A DNA stretch of 64,000 nucleotides. Origin: Cryptomeria japonica (Eukaryota > Streptophyta > Pinopsida > Cupressales > Cupressaceae). The stretch lies in NCBI RefSeq assembly GCF_030272615.1, contig NC_081408.1, forward strand, positions 606,661,673 to 606,725,672. Reading direction: 5' to 3'. Below the pieces are notes generated by a model. The model saw only the letters and a program-made list of their open reading frames with translations, searched no databases and was not told where the DNA came from. A program made the position numbers and the translations under genes. This document shows positions 1 through 9,910 of the stretch, piece after piece. Position 1 is the stretch's first letter; every line of letters begins with the position of its first letter.

Positions 1-1
1 T

Positions 2-820
2 GATAGTAGTCAACAACCATTTGGGAAGTTTAAACCGAACAGAGAGTCAATTAAATTCAATGAAAACATCATCAACCACAATGTGAATGCAGCATCAGGT
101 GTGCCTCCTATTTCTAAGTTTTTCAAGAAAGAAAGAAAGTTTACTCCTTTGAATGAATCATTGCATAGTATTATGAATAAGTTATTGGAACAAAATGTGC
201 TTACTCTTCCTCCTATAAGGCAAATAGATCCTGCAAAGATTAACTCACCCTATTTTGATAACAAATCTTTTTGTCAATTTCATCGTCATCCTGGGCATGA
301 TACTGAAAAATGTTTTGCTTTAAAGGGTAAAATTCAAGATTTGATTGATAATAATACTATCTCTGTTTCTGGTGTGAATGATAAAGGCAACACATATGTA
401 GCTCCTCCTAACCAAAATCTTAAAATTTTTACTAATCCATTACCTTCTCATACCTCTAATGTGATTGAGACTAATGATTCCTCTTTCTCACGTGATGGTC
501 TTGTGTCTATGACTCCAAATGTGATTAACTTTGTAGAGCAACAGAAAATCCCTAAAGAACCTTCCATCACATTTGATTCCAATGAAACTATCAGGGCACC
601 TGATGATCCTTTATATATAGTTGCAAAAGTCAAGAATACACCTTGCCGTGGAGTGCTTATTGATCCTTCTTGTATGGTTAATGTCATTACTGAAGAATTT
701 CTTTTTACTTTGCAATTCAATCAAGTGATCTACGATGAAACAAATGTGGTTGTGAAACTATTTGATGCATTTTCTTCTCCTGCAATTGGTTCTATTACAT
801 TACCTATTGAGGTCCATAAC
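2..820 (+). pseudogene. Family A gag-protease ORF, middle segment (outer copy)
   Basis: The frame is open from base 2 to the point where an LTR begins at 821. It aligns in frame with residues about 487-759 of the intact ORF at 3268-6708. It contains the zinc-knuckle-like CQFHRHPGHDTEKC (C-x2-H-x4-H-x4-C) and the start of the protease-like region with IDPSCMVNV, where a retropepsin normally has D-T/S-G. The reading frame runs a few codons into the LTR and ends in TGA at 839-841, an artefact of the insertion. Several nucleotide differences from the inner copy show that it is an older, separate copy. Confidence 0.85.
756..820 (+). repeat. Left copy of a 65-bp duplication flanking the inner element
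   Basis: The 65 bases just left of the inner LTR recur just right of the inner element at 8685-8749, with one difference (gatgcat against gatacat). The segment starts at AACTATTTGAT and ends at GGTCCATAAC, and it encodes part of the protease-like region. It occupies the position of a target-site duplication but is far longer than the 5 bp normal for LTR retrotransposons. Confidence 0.85.
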
Positions 821-988
821 TGTAGCGTCCTAAAATTGTGACACTTGCAATTTCGACTGCATTTCGGTCTTCACGATGGCGACGCAACATGCAACCTGAA
901 TGGAGACCTCGAAACCTGATTATGACACCAAAAATTGCATTTTCTTGCACCCTGGCCTGAACCTCCTTTGCACCCTGCTGTCCCGGGA

Positions 989-1082
989 GGTGGGACCAGA
1001 GCGCCCAGCACCCTGGTCCTCCAGGACCAGGGCCCAGCGCCCTGGTCCTCCAGGACCAGGGCGCCCAGCGCCCTGGTCCCTG
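989..1082 (+). repeat. Palindromic GGACCA..CCTGGTCC repeats in the LTR
   Basis: Three tandem units of about 27-30 bp, each roughly GGACCA-GGGCGCCCAGCGCC-CTGGTCC and each self-complementary. The other LTRs hold two units (7617-7682) and three units (10834-10926), so copy number varies between LTRs of one family. The block lies about 120-210 bp upstream of the TATA box. Confidence 0.85.
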
Positions 1083-1202
1083 GGTCCTATTTTGGGCTCG
1101 GTCTCTTTTGGACTTCGGGTCTTTATGTTTGCAAATTGGAAAATTATCTTTCTTGGTCGGCCTAAGGTCGGGAAAATCAGTCTATCAGCCCTAATCGACA
1201 AG

Positions 1203-1210
1203 TATATAAA
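1203..1210 (+). promoter_or_regulatory. TATA box of the family A LTR promoter
   Basis: TATATAAA follows GACAAG and recurs at 7801-7808 and 11047-11054 in the other two family A LTRs. Its place in the middle of the LTR and its conservation fit the U3 promoter. Transcription would start about 30 bp downstream. Confidence 0.65.
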
Positions 1211-2084
1211 TGACATTTTCCTCTTTCATTCGATATGATGGAAAAGGCATGGAAACTATACTCAAGCATTCAAGCATTCAAGCATTCCTTCAAGCAATTG
1301 ATCATTCTAAGTCTCCATTCAAGGCTAAGTGTTGCATTCAAGAAAAGGATTCAACCATTGAAGAGGAGATCACATACTACATGCTACATACAACATACAA
1401 CAATACAACAAACAACAACATCTATACCTTCGCACATAAGGATACAAACATCCTTACAACAAGGTATTAGTACTTATTTTACATTACATTTACAACAATT
1501 TCTCATTTCTTGGTTAATTCCAAAACTGGGGTTTGACCTAAAGGCAAACCCCTAATCCCTAACCCCCCAATTGTCTTCGCTTTTCTGTGTGTAGGTTGTA
1601 GGTACGCAGCTGAAATTGAAGATCTGGAATCCTTGTGCAGAGACGAACATATCCCCCTTCGTTTCGTAGATTTTTCGGAGGACCGTGTGGACGCCGGGCG
1701 CCATCGTCCCGTCAACTTTTGCTCAAATTTGCAGGATAGCGCCGTATCGACATTTTACTACTAATTCCAAGTCCACAGCTTCATCCTATATCCCTATCTC
1801 AGTTTATAAGCGAATCTTTGTCACTTTCTATGCATTCCTAGCTTAATTCTTCTATCAACATTCTTTACAAAAGAGGGTAGCCTTGCTTTCTTAACCCTTG
1901 AAACACATTTAGCATCCAATCTTGCATTGTGTGGGATTGGATCTTGTGGGTTTCAACCCCTCTTTTGAATGTAAAGTCTCTCCCTTAAGTGAAAACCATC
2001 AACCCTAGTGAATCTCCCTTCTCTCTCCTTGGAGTTGGAAGAGGGGAGAGCAACTAGGGTTCGATCGCGATTTTCCGCTTTACA

Positions 2085-2103
2085 TTTTGGTGAACCCGAC
2101 ATG
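2085..2103 (+). other. Presumed primer-binding site of family A
   Basis: TTTTGGTGAACCCGACATG begins at the base after the LTR. A TGG near the LTR edge is what pairing with a tRNA CCA end would give. Family B has the same sequence at the same place with one C-to-T and one A-to-G difference (33712-33730). I could not assign the tRNA. Confidence 0.6.
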
Positions 2104-2396
2104 AACATCCTTTCTGATTATTCATAGTTAGATCTGAAAATTGGATTCCTTAATTACATTTCCATGTTTGATCTTTTGCAAAATTTTAGAGGTTAATTGC
2201 ATAAAAACCCTAAATTTTCTTTTTAAGTAATTAAACTTGTGAAATGTTTAATTGTTAATGCTTGTTTTAGATCTGCCCTTCTATTACAAATTGTCAATTC
2301 ATATTTGTGCTTTAATTTTGAAAATTAAGTGGTTAAGTGTCAAAACCCTAATTTTTGAAACCCTCTTGATTCAACCTTTGTCCGACAATTTCACTG

Positions 2397-2550
2397 ATCA
2401 AAACATTTCCAAATCAGCTGTAACTTTGGATTCCGCAATAAAATCATAATATCTTTCATCCCTGAAAATTTGGAAAAAAGTTGCGAGGACCGTGTGCACT
2501 CCGAGCGCCATCGTCCCCGACATTTTTTCCGAAATTTCGGGAGCTAGATC
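2397..2550 (+). repeat. Leader module, copy 1 (shared with family B LTR)
   Basis: It runs from ATCAAAACATTTCCAAATCA through CTGTAACTT, AAAATCATAATATC, CCCTGAAAATTTGG and AAAAGTTG. It continues into the hairpin-like GGACCGTGTGC...GCGCCATCGTCCCCGACA and on to CCGAAATTTCGGGAG. The same order of blocks occurs at 3053-3175 and inside both family B LTRs. It lies in the untranslated leader of the element. Confidence 0.75.
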
Positions 2551-3052
2551 TTACTGTATTTTTCTGCTAAAATCCAGAATTTTGGCTGATTTTATCAATT
2601 TTAACACCTTCAAAATTACAGTCAAAGTTGGTCTAGCGATTGCTTGGATTGAGGCTTCTAATCATTCAAAAATTGTTGAAATTGAAATTTGTGTCAAAAT
2701 TGTGTTTCTTACAGTCCTAAATCTGAAAAGTGTGTTATCATTCATTCGAAATTTCAGTGATTCATTCAAATTTTTGCAATTTGTGACTTTTGAAATTAAG
2801 TGCTTAATTACAACAACTTTGATTTCCACTTTCAAAATTGAATTTTGCATGAAATTGAGTCAACTTTCAAATTTCAAAACTTGCATTGCTTTTGGTATTC
2901 CCTCTAAAATCATAAAATTCAAAATTTCAGTTTCCCTCTCTTTTTCAAAATTCAAATTTTGCATTTTTCGACAATCTTGGTAGGGTTCAATTTTGAGATT
3001 GCAACTTTAATTTGGCCTATCTACAGATCATATAATCACTCAATTTTTTCAG

Positions 3053-3175
3053 GTTAGCTGTAAAATCATCATAACTTTCATCCCTGCAAATTTCGAAAAA
3101 AGTTGCGAGGACCGTGTGCACTCCGAGCGCCACGGTCCCGGACATTTTTTTCAAAATTTCGGGAGATTGTCCTGA
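3053..3175 (+). repeat. Leader module, copy 2
   Basis: A second, diverged copy of the module at 2397-2550, about 640 bp downstream. It shows GCTGTAAAATCATCATAAC, AAAAAAGTTGCGAGGACCGT and GCGCCACGGTCCCGGACA, then a CAAAATTTCGGGAG tail. In this copy the two hairpin arms GGACCGTG and CACGGTCC pair perfectly. It ends about 90 bp before the start codon of the gag ORF. Confidence 0.75.
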
Positions 3176-3267
3176 TTGTATTTAACAGCTTAAATCTGGA
3201 AGATTGGCTGGTTTTACTGAAATTTGCTACCTCTAAAATTCAAAAATCTTCTCTCTTTCTTTAGTGC

Positions 3268-6200
3268 ATGAGTTTTACAACAATAAGCCCTACCTACACT
3301 ATTCCCGTTAGACGAAGCCTTAGAATTAAGTCCTTCCAAGGTTTAATTACTGAGGAGATGGAACCTAATTTGAATGGTCTTTTTAACGAGGACATGGGTA
3401 ATTCCTCTAATCCTCTTAATGATGAAGAAGCTCTCCATGAGGTTTCTGTAGAACAACTTTCAAAATTGGATAACCAATTTGACGATTTTCGACAGTGGAT
3501 GTCTCAAGAATACCCTGATAGTCAAGCTCTTCCTTTAATTGAGGGTCTAAAACGTATGCTTCAAAGTGATAAGAATGGAATTGATATTTTGCGTGGTATT
3601 GCACACATTGTGGATTCAAATGTGATGCCTATGAAAAGTTGTGCCGAAACCTTAGGTTATACACAACCTCCTACTCAAGACAATCATTCTATTCCTTTGA
3701 CGACTCCTATTGCTAGTATACCTACTTTTACATCAAACATAATGACTACTTCAACACAAGACATTCCTCCTATGATCACCAGTCATGGGGGCAATCCCTC
3801 TTCTTCAATTAACCCTCTTCCTTCATTCAATCCAACTTCTTCATTCATTCCTTCAGTGAGTGTTCCTCTTATATCTCCACAAATGAACATGACACAAGGG
3901 GGCAATTCATTTTCCATTCCTCCTTGTAGTGTTCCTCCTGTCCAATCATCTCCTATGACTAACTATCATAGTGTCCCACCACCTTACTCTCTACCTTCTT
4001 TCAATAACATAACACCTCCATCACAATCTAACAAGTCTAATATGAACTCTTCAACTGAAGCGACCATTAACAATCTTGCACAAACTGTCTCTTCTTTACA
4101 GCAACAAATTGCCTCTATGAATCAATCTAAATTTAGTGTGCCCACATTTGATGTTGTGAGCCCACTTTCTCTTGATATTGTTCGAGCTATTTTCCCTAAA
4201 CATGTTGAAATTCCACATTTGGAGCTTTATAATGGTAAGGGTGATCCTCTAACACATGTTAAGACCTTTCAAACAATATGTACTGATTTTGCTTATGACC
4301 AAAGGTTGCTTGCAAAACTGTTTACTAGAACATTAAGAGACAAAGCCCTACAATGGTATTGCTCGTTGCCTTCCTATTCTATTACTTCTTTCGAACAACT
4401 TGCAAATGCTTTCATTCAACAATTTCAAAACAATATAAGTCCTAAAGTTACTTTGATTGATTTAATGCATTGTAAACAAGGTGTTAAAGAAAAAGTGACT
4501 GATTTCATTGGTAGATATAAGCATTTGTATGCTCAAATTTCCTTTCCAGTGCCTGACAATGATATTCAAAGAATCTTTATTTCTAATTTACAGAAAGATA
4601 TTCGAGACAAACTCCTGTTTTCTGAGTTTACTTCTTTCCAACAGTTGTGCGCAACTCTTCACAATTATCAACTGACTGTGAGTCAAATGGAACAATCACA
4701 TCCTATGACTCCGAGTGATAAGGGTGATAGTAGTCAACAACCATTTGGGAAGTTTAAACCAAACAGAGAGTCCATTAAAATCAATGAAAACATCATCAAC
4801 AACAATGTGAATGCGGCATCAGGTGTGTCTCCTATTTCTAAGTTTTTCAAGAAAGAAAGAAAGTTTACTCCTTTGAATGAATCATTGCATAGTATTATGA
4901 ATAAGTTATTGGAACAAAATATGCTTACTCTTCCTCCTATAAGGCAAATTGATCCTGCAAAGATTACTTCACCTTATTTTGATAACAAATCTTTTTGTCA
5001 ATTTCATCATCAACCTGGGCATGATACTGAAAAATGTTTTGATTTAAAGGGGAAAATTCAAGATTTGATTGATAATAATACTATTTCTGTTTCTGGAGTG
5101 AATGATAGAGGCAACACATCTGTAGCTCCTCCTAACCAAAATCTTCAGATTTTTACTGATCCATTGCCTTCTCATACCTCTAATGCGATTGATACTACTG
5201 ATTCCTCTGTCTCACCTGATGATCTCGTGTCTATGACTCTGAATGTGATTAATTTTGTGGAGCAACAGAAAATCCCTAAAGAACCTTCCATCATATTTGA
5301 TTCCAGTGAAACTATCAGGGCACCTGATGGTCCTTTATATATAGTTGCAAAAGTCAAGAACACACCTTGCCGTGGAGTGCTTATTGATCCTTCGTGTATG
5401 GTTAATGTCATTACTGAAGAATTTCTTTTTACTTTGCAATTGAATCAAGTGATCTATGACAAAACAGATGTGGTTGTGAAATTATTTGATGCATTTTCTT
5501 CTCCTGCAATTGGTTCTATTACATTACCTATTGAGGTCCATAATAAATCCCTTGATGTGAACTTTTCTATTATTCCATCTTCCGAACAATTTCGTGTGAA
5601 GCTTGGCTATCCTTGGCTATCTTCCATGAAAGCTATTGCTTCTCCTATTCACAAGTGTTTGAAGTTTCCCCATAATGGTGAAGTTGTTACTGTCAATCAT
5701 AGTCTCTTTAAACCAGCTGAAAGAACTTCTAGTGTTCCTATAGATTACTTTTGGCCTAAACAATTCCAATCTCTTCCTCCGCGAAGTGATCATCTTTTCA
5801 AATCTTATCAAAAGTGGAAAACAGATATGATCCTATCTCTAAGTGAACCTAGAACACCCAAACTTGACATTCCTATCATTCTTGAGAAGGAAGTTCTTCC
5901 TTTGAAAGATAAAACTAATGTCTTTCCTCAAGAAGATTCCCAACCCATCCCTATGGATGTGACTATGCCTATATCTAATAAACCTCCTAAGAGTAGACCT
6001 ATACCTCCTCGTCATGATGGACTTGGTCTCCTTCCTAAACCAAATATTTCTCCCTTATATGGAGCAGTTCCTCCTCCGTCCTTTTATAGAGAGAAGAGAC
6101 CTTCCTCTTCTCCTATTATCCAGCCTAAGAGACCACAACCTAAACACCCAAGTGATAAGGATGAGAACATTCCTCCTCCTCAATCTTCACAACTTCCTAC

Positions 6201-6708
6201 TAAGACTAGACGAAATCGTTCTACACATGAACGCCAGCGAAAGTGTTGTCTTAGAGCTCAGGCAGCTGCTTCTCAAACTTTGCAATCTCCAAAAACACCT
6301 TCAACAAGCATTATTCCATTTTCTCCTCAGTCGACGATTGAGCCGAAATCTCCTAAACATAAGATGCATGATGGTCTTGATCCTGTGCGAGTTAAAGATC
6401 CTATTTTCATAAATCTTGTTGATGATGATATAGATGAAAATGTTATTCATGATGCAAATGTTACTTCTCTTGCTTCTGATAGTGAATATGAACTTGTTGA
6501 TATTGATAACCATTTATCTAACGAATTTTCTAAAGCACTTATCCTAGCTCCTAGACAAGAACAACGTGGCTCGGAACATGAACATGGCCCTTGTTTGGAT
6601 CTTGTGATAGCTCCATCTGCTGTGTTGGATGTTCCTCCTCTAGTGTGTTCCCTACCTTCCCGAAACATTGATCAGCAAGATCGGGGGGTAGATGACGTGC
6701 TAGACTAG
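3268..6708 (+). CDS. Gag-protease-like protein of family A, intact, 1146 aa
   Basis: One uninterrupted ORF. Residues about 1-290 are acidic then Pro/Ser-rich and probably disordered. Residues about 305-475 match a plant retrotransposon gag (capsid) domain, with the stretch LYNGKGDPLTHV and the typical ALQWY..L. Residues 577-590 form a zinc-knuckle-like C-x2-H-x4-H-x4-C. Residues about 690-800 resemble the retropepsin region of plant gypsy elements (GVLIDPSCMVNVI, then LGYPWLSSMKAIASP), but the catalytic D-T/S-G is D-P-S, so protease activity is doubtful. The last 300 residues are Pro/Lys-rich and then acidic. ATG 3268 is the first Met in frame after the leader. No polymerase follows. It presumably forms virus-like particles for its own RNA with enzymes supplied in trans, which is an inference. 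Confidence 0.9.
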   Translation: MSFTTISPTYTIPVRRSLRIKSFQGLITEEMEPNLNGLFNEDMGNSSNPLNDEEALHEVSVEQLSKLDNQFDDFRQWMSQEYPDSQALPLIEGLKRMLQSDKNGIDILRGIAHIVDSNVMPMKSCAETLGYTQPPTQDNHSIPLTTPIASIPTFTSNIMTTSTQDIPPMITSHGGNPSSSINPLPSFNPTSSFIPSVSVPLISPQMNMTQGGNSFSIPPCSVPPVQSSPMTNYHSVPPPYSLPSFNNITPPSQSNKSNMNSSTEATINNLAQTVSSLQQQIASMNQSKFSVPTFDVVSPLSLDIVRAIFPKHVEIPHLELYNGKGDPLTHVKTFQTICTDFAYDQRLLAKLFTRTLRDKALQWYCSLPSYSITSFEQLANAFIQQFQNNISPKVTLIDLMHCKQGVKEKVTDFIGRYKHLYAQISFPVPDNDIQRIFISNLQKDIRDKLLFSEFTSFQQLCATLHNYQLTVSQMEQSHPMTPSDKGDSSQQPFGKFKPNRESIKINENIINNNVNAASGVSPISKFFKKERKFTPLNESLHSIMNKLLEQNMLTLPPIRQIDPAKITSPYFDNKSFCQFHHQPGHDTEKCFDLKGKIQDLIDNNTISVSGVNDRGNTSVAPPNQNLQIFTDPLPSHTSNAIDTTDSSVSPDDLVSMTLNVINFVEQQKIPKEPSIIFDSSETIRAPDGPLYIVAKVKNTPCRGVLIDPSCMVNVITEEFLFTLQLNQVIYDKTDVVVKLFDAFSSPAIGSITLPIEVHNKSLDVNFSIIPSSEQFRVKLGYPWLSSMKAIASPIHKCLKFPHNGEVVTVNHSLFKPAERTSSVPIDYFWPKQFQSLPPRSDHLFKSYQKWKTDMILSLSEPRTPKLDIPIILEKEVLPLKDKTNVFPQEDSQPIPMDVTMPISNKPPKSRPIPPRHDGLGLLPKPNISPLYGAVPPPSFYREKRPSSSPIIQPKRPQPKHPSDKDENIPPPQSSQLPTKTRRNRSTHERQRKCCLRAQAAASQTLQSPKTPSTSIIPFSPQSTIEPKSPKHKMHDGLDPVRVKDPIFINLVDDDIDENVIHDANVTSLASDSEYELVDIDNHLSNEFSKALILAPRQEQRGSEHEHGPCLDLVIAPSAVLDVPPLVCSLPSRNIDQQDRGVDDVLD

Positions 6709-7447
6709 TTTCATTAGCATAGCAGACTCTCTCCCCCTCTCTTTTGTTACTTCCTCTATATGTTATTCTCATTCTTCTATTTGTTGTACTTAGTGTTGTC
6801 TACTTGAGGACGATGCAAAGCATTGAGATCTCTCGGTCTCTCTCATGTTGACTCAAAAGACACATGTGTTCCCTTCTTCTAGGTGACCTTCCTTGATTGG
6901 GGAATGAAGAACAATTATGCATACATACATATGATATACATGAATTATCATACAGCATACTAACCCCAAGGAAAGCGAAGTCACCTTGTGGTTTGTGTTG
7001 TGTGTCTATTATCCTTGGGTTTATCTCACACTTGGGGGCTAAATCCTTGTGATAACGTGCTCCTTTCTCACTTCTTATATGTATCACTACCTTAAAGCAA
7101 TCACCCCCGGTGAGGCGTGTGCGATCGCTTTAACGTAGGGGGGCATACATCCCGTTCATATCTTTTCAAGATACTTGAGAATTTCTTGGCAAATTTAGCC
7201 TTGCCTTGAAAATTTTTGATATCTTTCTTGCATGACTCATAGTGAGGGAACCTTACTACTGACAGTCATGGTTCTCCCTCATGATCTTCCCTTTTACTTT
7301 GTCAATCAAAGTCGTAAGATCCTTAGTCCACTGGGGGCTTGGTGTATCTTGCCTCCTTGACGTGGTGAAAGTCTTTCAATGTTGTTTCCTTGTACTTTAC
7401 CGGAAGTATGAGCGTACGCTTATACTCCCGCTAAAGTGGGGGCTAAA
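6709..7447 (+). other. Family A 3' non-coding region with hairpin and polypurine tract
   Basis: No coding signal. It contains an imperfect hairpin at 7091-7131 (arms TAAAGCAATC and GATCGCTTTA, one mismatch, around a GC-rich loop), conserved in the outer copy at about 10309-10350. It ends in the tract GCTAAAGTGGGGGCTAAA (7430-7447) directly before the LTR, the expected plus-strand priming site. The same tract precedes the 3' LTR of family B. Confidence 0.7.
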
Positions 7448-8684
7448 TGTAGCGTCCTAAAATTGCGACACTTGCAATTTCGACTACATTTCAGTCTTCA
7501 CGATGGCGACGCAACACGTAACCTGAATGGAGACCCCGAAACCTGATTATGACACCAAAAACTGCATTTTCTTGCACCCTGGCCTGAACCTCCTTTGCAC
7601 CTTGCTGTCCCGGGAGGTGGGACCAGAGCGCCCAGCGCCCTGGTCCTCCAGGACCATGGCGCCCAACGCCCTGGTCCCTGGGTCCTATTTTGGGCCCGGT
7701 CTCTTTTGGACTTCGGGTCTTTATGTTTGCAAATTGGAAAATTATCTTTCCTGGTCGGCCTAAGGTCAGGAAAATCAGTCTATCAGCCCTAATTGACAAG
7801 TATATAAATGACATTTTCCTCTTTCATTCGATATGATGGAAAAGGCGTGGAAACTATACTCAAGCATTCAAGCATTCAAGCATTCCTTCAAGCAATTGAT
7901 CATTCTAAGTCTCCATTCAAGGCTAAGTGTTGCATTCAAGACAAGGATTCAACCATTGAAGAGGAGATCACATACTACATGCTACATACAACATACAACA
8001 ATACAAAAAAAAACACAACATCTATACCTTCGCACATAAGGATACAAACATCCTTACAACAAGGTATTAGTACTTGTTTTACATTACATTTACAGCAATT
8101 TCTCATTTCTTGGTTAATTCCAAAACCGGGGTTTGACCTAAAGTTAAACCCCTAATCCCTAACCCCCCAATCGTCTTCGCTTTTCTGTGTGTAGGTTGCA
8201 GGTACGCGGCTGAAATTGAAGATCTGGAATCCTTGTGCAGAGACGAACAGATCCCCCTTCGTTTCGCAGATTTTTCGGAGGACCGTGTGCACGCCGGGCG
8301 CCATCGTCCCGTCAACTTTTGCTCAAATTTGCAGGACAGCGCCGTATCGACATTTTACTGCTAATTCTAGGTCCGCAGCTTCATCCTATATCCCTATCTC
8401 AGTTTATAAGTGAATCTTTGTCACTTTCTATGCATTCCTAGCTTAATTCTTCTATCAACATTCTTTACAAAAGAGGGTAGCCTTGCTTTCTTAACCCTTG
8501 AAACACATTTAGCATCCAATCTTGCATTGTGTGAGATTGGATCTTGTGGGTTTCAACCCCTCTTTTGAATGTAAAGTCTCTCCCTTAAGTGAAAACCATC
8601 AACCCTAGTGAATCTCCCTTCTCTCTCCTTGGAGTTGGAAGAGGGGAGAGCAACTAGGGTTCGATTGCGATTTTCCGCTTTACA
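7448..8684 (+). repeat. Family A LTR, 3' of inner element
   Basis: It is 1237 bp, TGTAGCGTCC to TTTACA, and nearly identical to 821-2084 but with one palindromic unit fewer (two units at 7617-7682). The TATA box is at 7801-7808. The hairpin-like motif GGACCGTGTGC...CATCGTCCCG is at 8278-8312. Confidence 0.95.
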
Positions 8685-8749
8685 AACTATTTGATACATT
8701 TTCTTCTCCTGCAATTGGTTCTATTACATTACCTATTGAGGTCCATAAC
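8685..8749 (+). repeat. Right copy of the 65-bp duplication
   Basis: It matches 756-820 with a single G-to-A difference and starts at the base after the inner right LTR. See the entry at 756-820. Confidence 0.85.
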
Positions 8750-9910
8750 AAATCCCTTGATGTGGACTTTGCTATTATTCCATCATCTGAACAATTTCGT
8801 GTGAAGCTAGGCTATCCTTGGCTATCTTCCATGAAAGCTATTGCTTCTCCTATTCACAAGTGTTTGAAATTTCCTCATAATGGCGAAGTTGTTACTATCA
8901 ATCATAGCCTCTTTAAACCAGCTGAAAGAACTTCTAGCGTTCCTATTGATTATTTTTGGCCTAAACAATTCCAATCTCTTCCACCGCGAAGTGATCATCT
9001 TTTTAAATCTTATCAAAAGTGGAAAAAATACATGATCCTATCTCTAAGTGAACCTAGAACACCCAAACTTGACAATCCTATCGTTCTTGAGAAGGAAGTT
9101 CTTCCTTTGAAAGATAAAACTAATGTCTTTCCTCAAGAAGATTCCCAACCTATCCCTATGAATGTGACTATGCCTATATCTAATAAACTTCCTAAAAGTA
9201 GACCTATACCTCCTCGTCATGATGGGCTTGGTCTCCTTCCTAAACCAAATATTCCTCCTTTGTATGGAGCAGTTCCTCCTCCTTCCTCTTATGGAGAGAA
9301 GAGACCTTCCTCTTCTCCTATTATTCAACCTAAGAGACCACAACCTAAACACCCAAGTGATAAGGATGAGAACATTCCTCCTCCTCAATCTCCTCAGCTT
9401 CCTACTAAGACTAGATGAAATCGTTCTGCACGTGAACGCTGATGAAAGCGTTGTCTTAGACCTCAGGCAGCTGCTTTTCAAACTTTGCAATCCCCTAAAA
9501 CACCTTCAGCTAGTATTATTCCATTTTCTCCTCAGCCAAAAATTGAGCCAAAATCTCCTAAACATAAGATGCATGATGGTCTTGATCCTGTGCGAGTTAA
9601 AGATCCTATTTTGATAAATCTTGATGATGATATAGATGAAAATGTTATTCATGATGAAAATGTTACTCCTATTCATTCTGATAGTGAATATGAATATGTT
9701 GATGTTGATAACCATTTATCTAACGAATTTTCTAAAGCACTTATCCTAGCTCCTAGACAAGAACAACGTGGCTTGGAACATGAACATAGCCCTTGTTTGG
9801 ACCTTGTGATAGCTCCATCTGCTGTGTTGGATGTTCCTCCTCTAGCGTGTTTCCTGCCTTCCCGAAATATTGATCAGCAAGATCAGGGGGTGGATGACGT
9901 GCTAGACTAG
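8685..9910 (+). pseudogene. Family A gag-protease ORF, 3' part of the outer copy, broken
   Basis: It resumes the ORF of the outer copy, overlapping the left piece by 65 bp. It encodes the end of the protease-like region (LGYPWLSSMKAIASP) and the Pro-rich and acidic C-terminal part. The frame stays the same from 8684 to the natural stop at 9908-9910 but contains three TGA codons at 9416, 9440 and 9443, where the inner copy has sense codons. The first is CGA in the inner copy. I see no frameshift. It ends in a DQGVDDVLD tail like that of the intact ORF. Confidence 0.85.

Larger units (their letters stand above)
821..2084 (+). repeat. Family A LTR, 5' of inner element
   Basis: It is 1264 bp, begins TGTAGC and ends TTTACA, and is nearly identical to 7448-8684. 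It contains a GC-rich palindromic repeat block (989-1082), a TATA box near 1203, a run of CAAGCATT octamers just downstream (about 1263-1295), and a hairpin-forming motif GGACCGTG...CATCGTCCCG at 1678-1712. Confidence 0.95.
821..8684 (+). mobile_element. Inner family A LTR retrotransposon, complete, gag-protease only
   Basis: Two LTRs, 821-2084 and 7448-8684, both begin TGTAGCGTCC and end TTTACA. They bound an internal region of 5.4 kb. A presumed primer-binding site (TTTTGGTGAACCCGAC) follows the left LTR and a polypurine tract (GTGGGGGCTAAA) precedes the right LTR. The only long ORF is the intact gag-protease-like one at 3268-6708. There is no reverse transcriptase, RNase H or integrase, so enzymes must come from another element. 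The LTRs differ mainly by a few substitutions and one palindromic repeat unit, so this copy is fairly young. The flanks share 65 bp rather than 5 bp. Confidence 0.9.

Noticed and set aside
2492-2983. 163-aa ORF in the leader of the inner family A element
   Set aside because: It starts inside the shared hairpin module and is composed of repetitive Phe/Lys/Ile-rich sequence. No domain and no counterpart in the other module copies. Read as untranslated leader.
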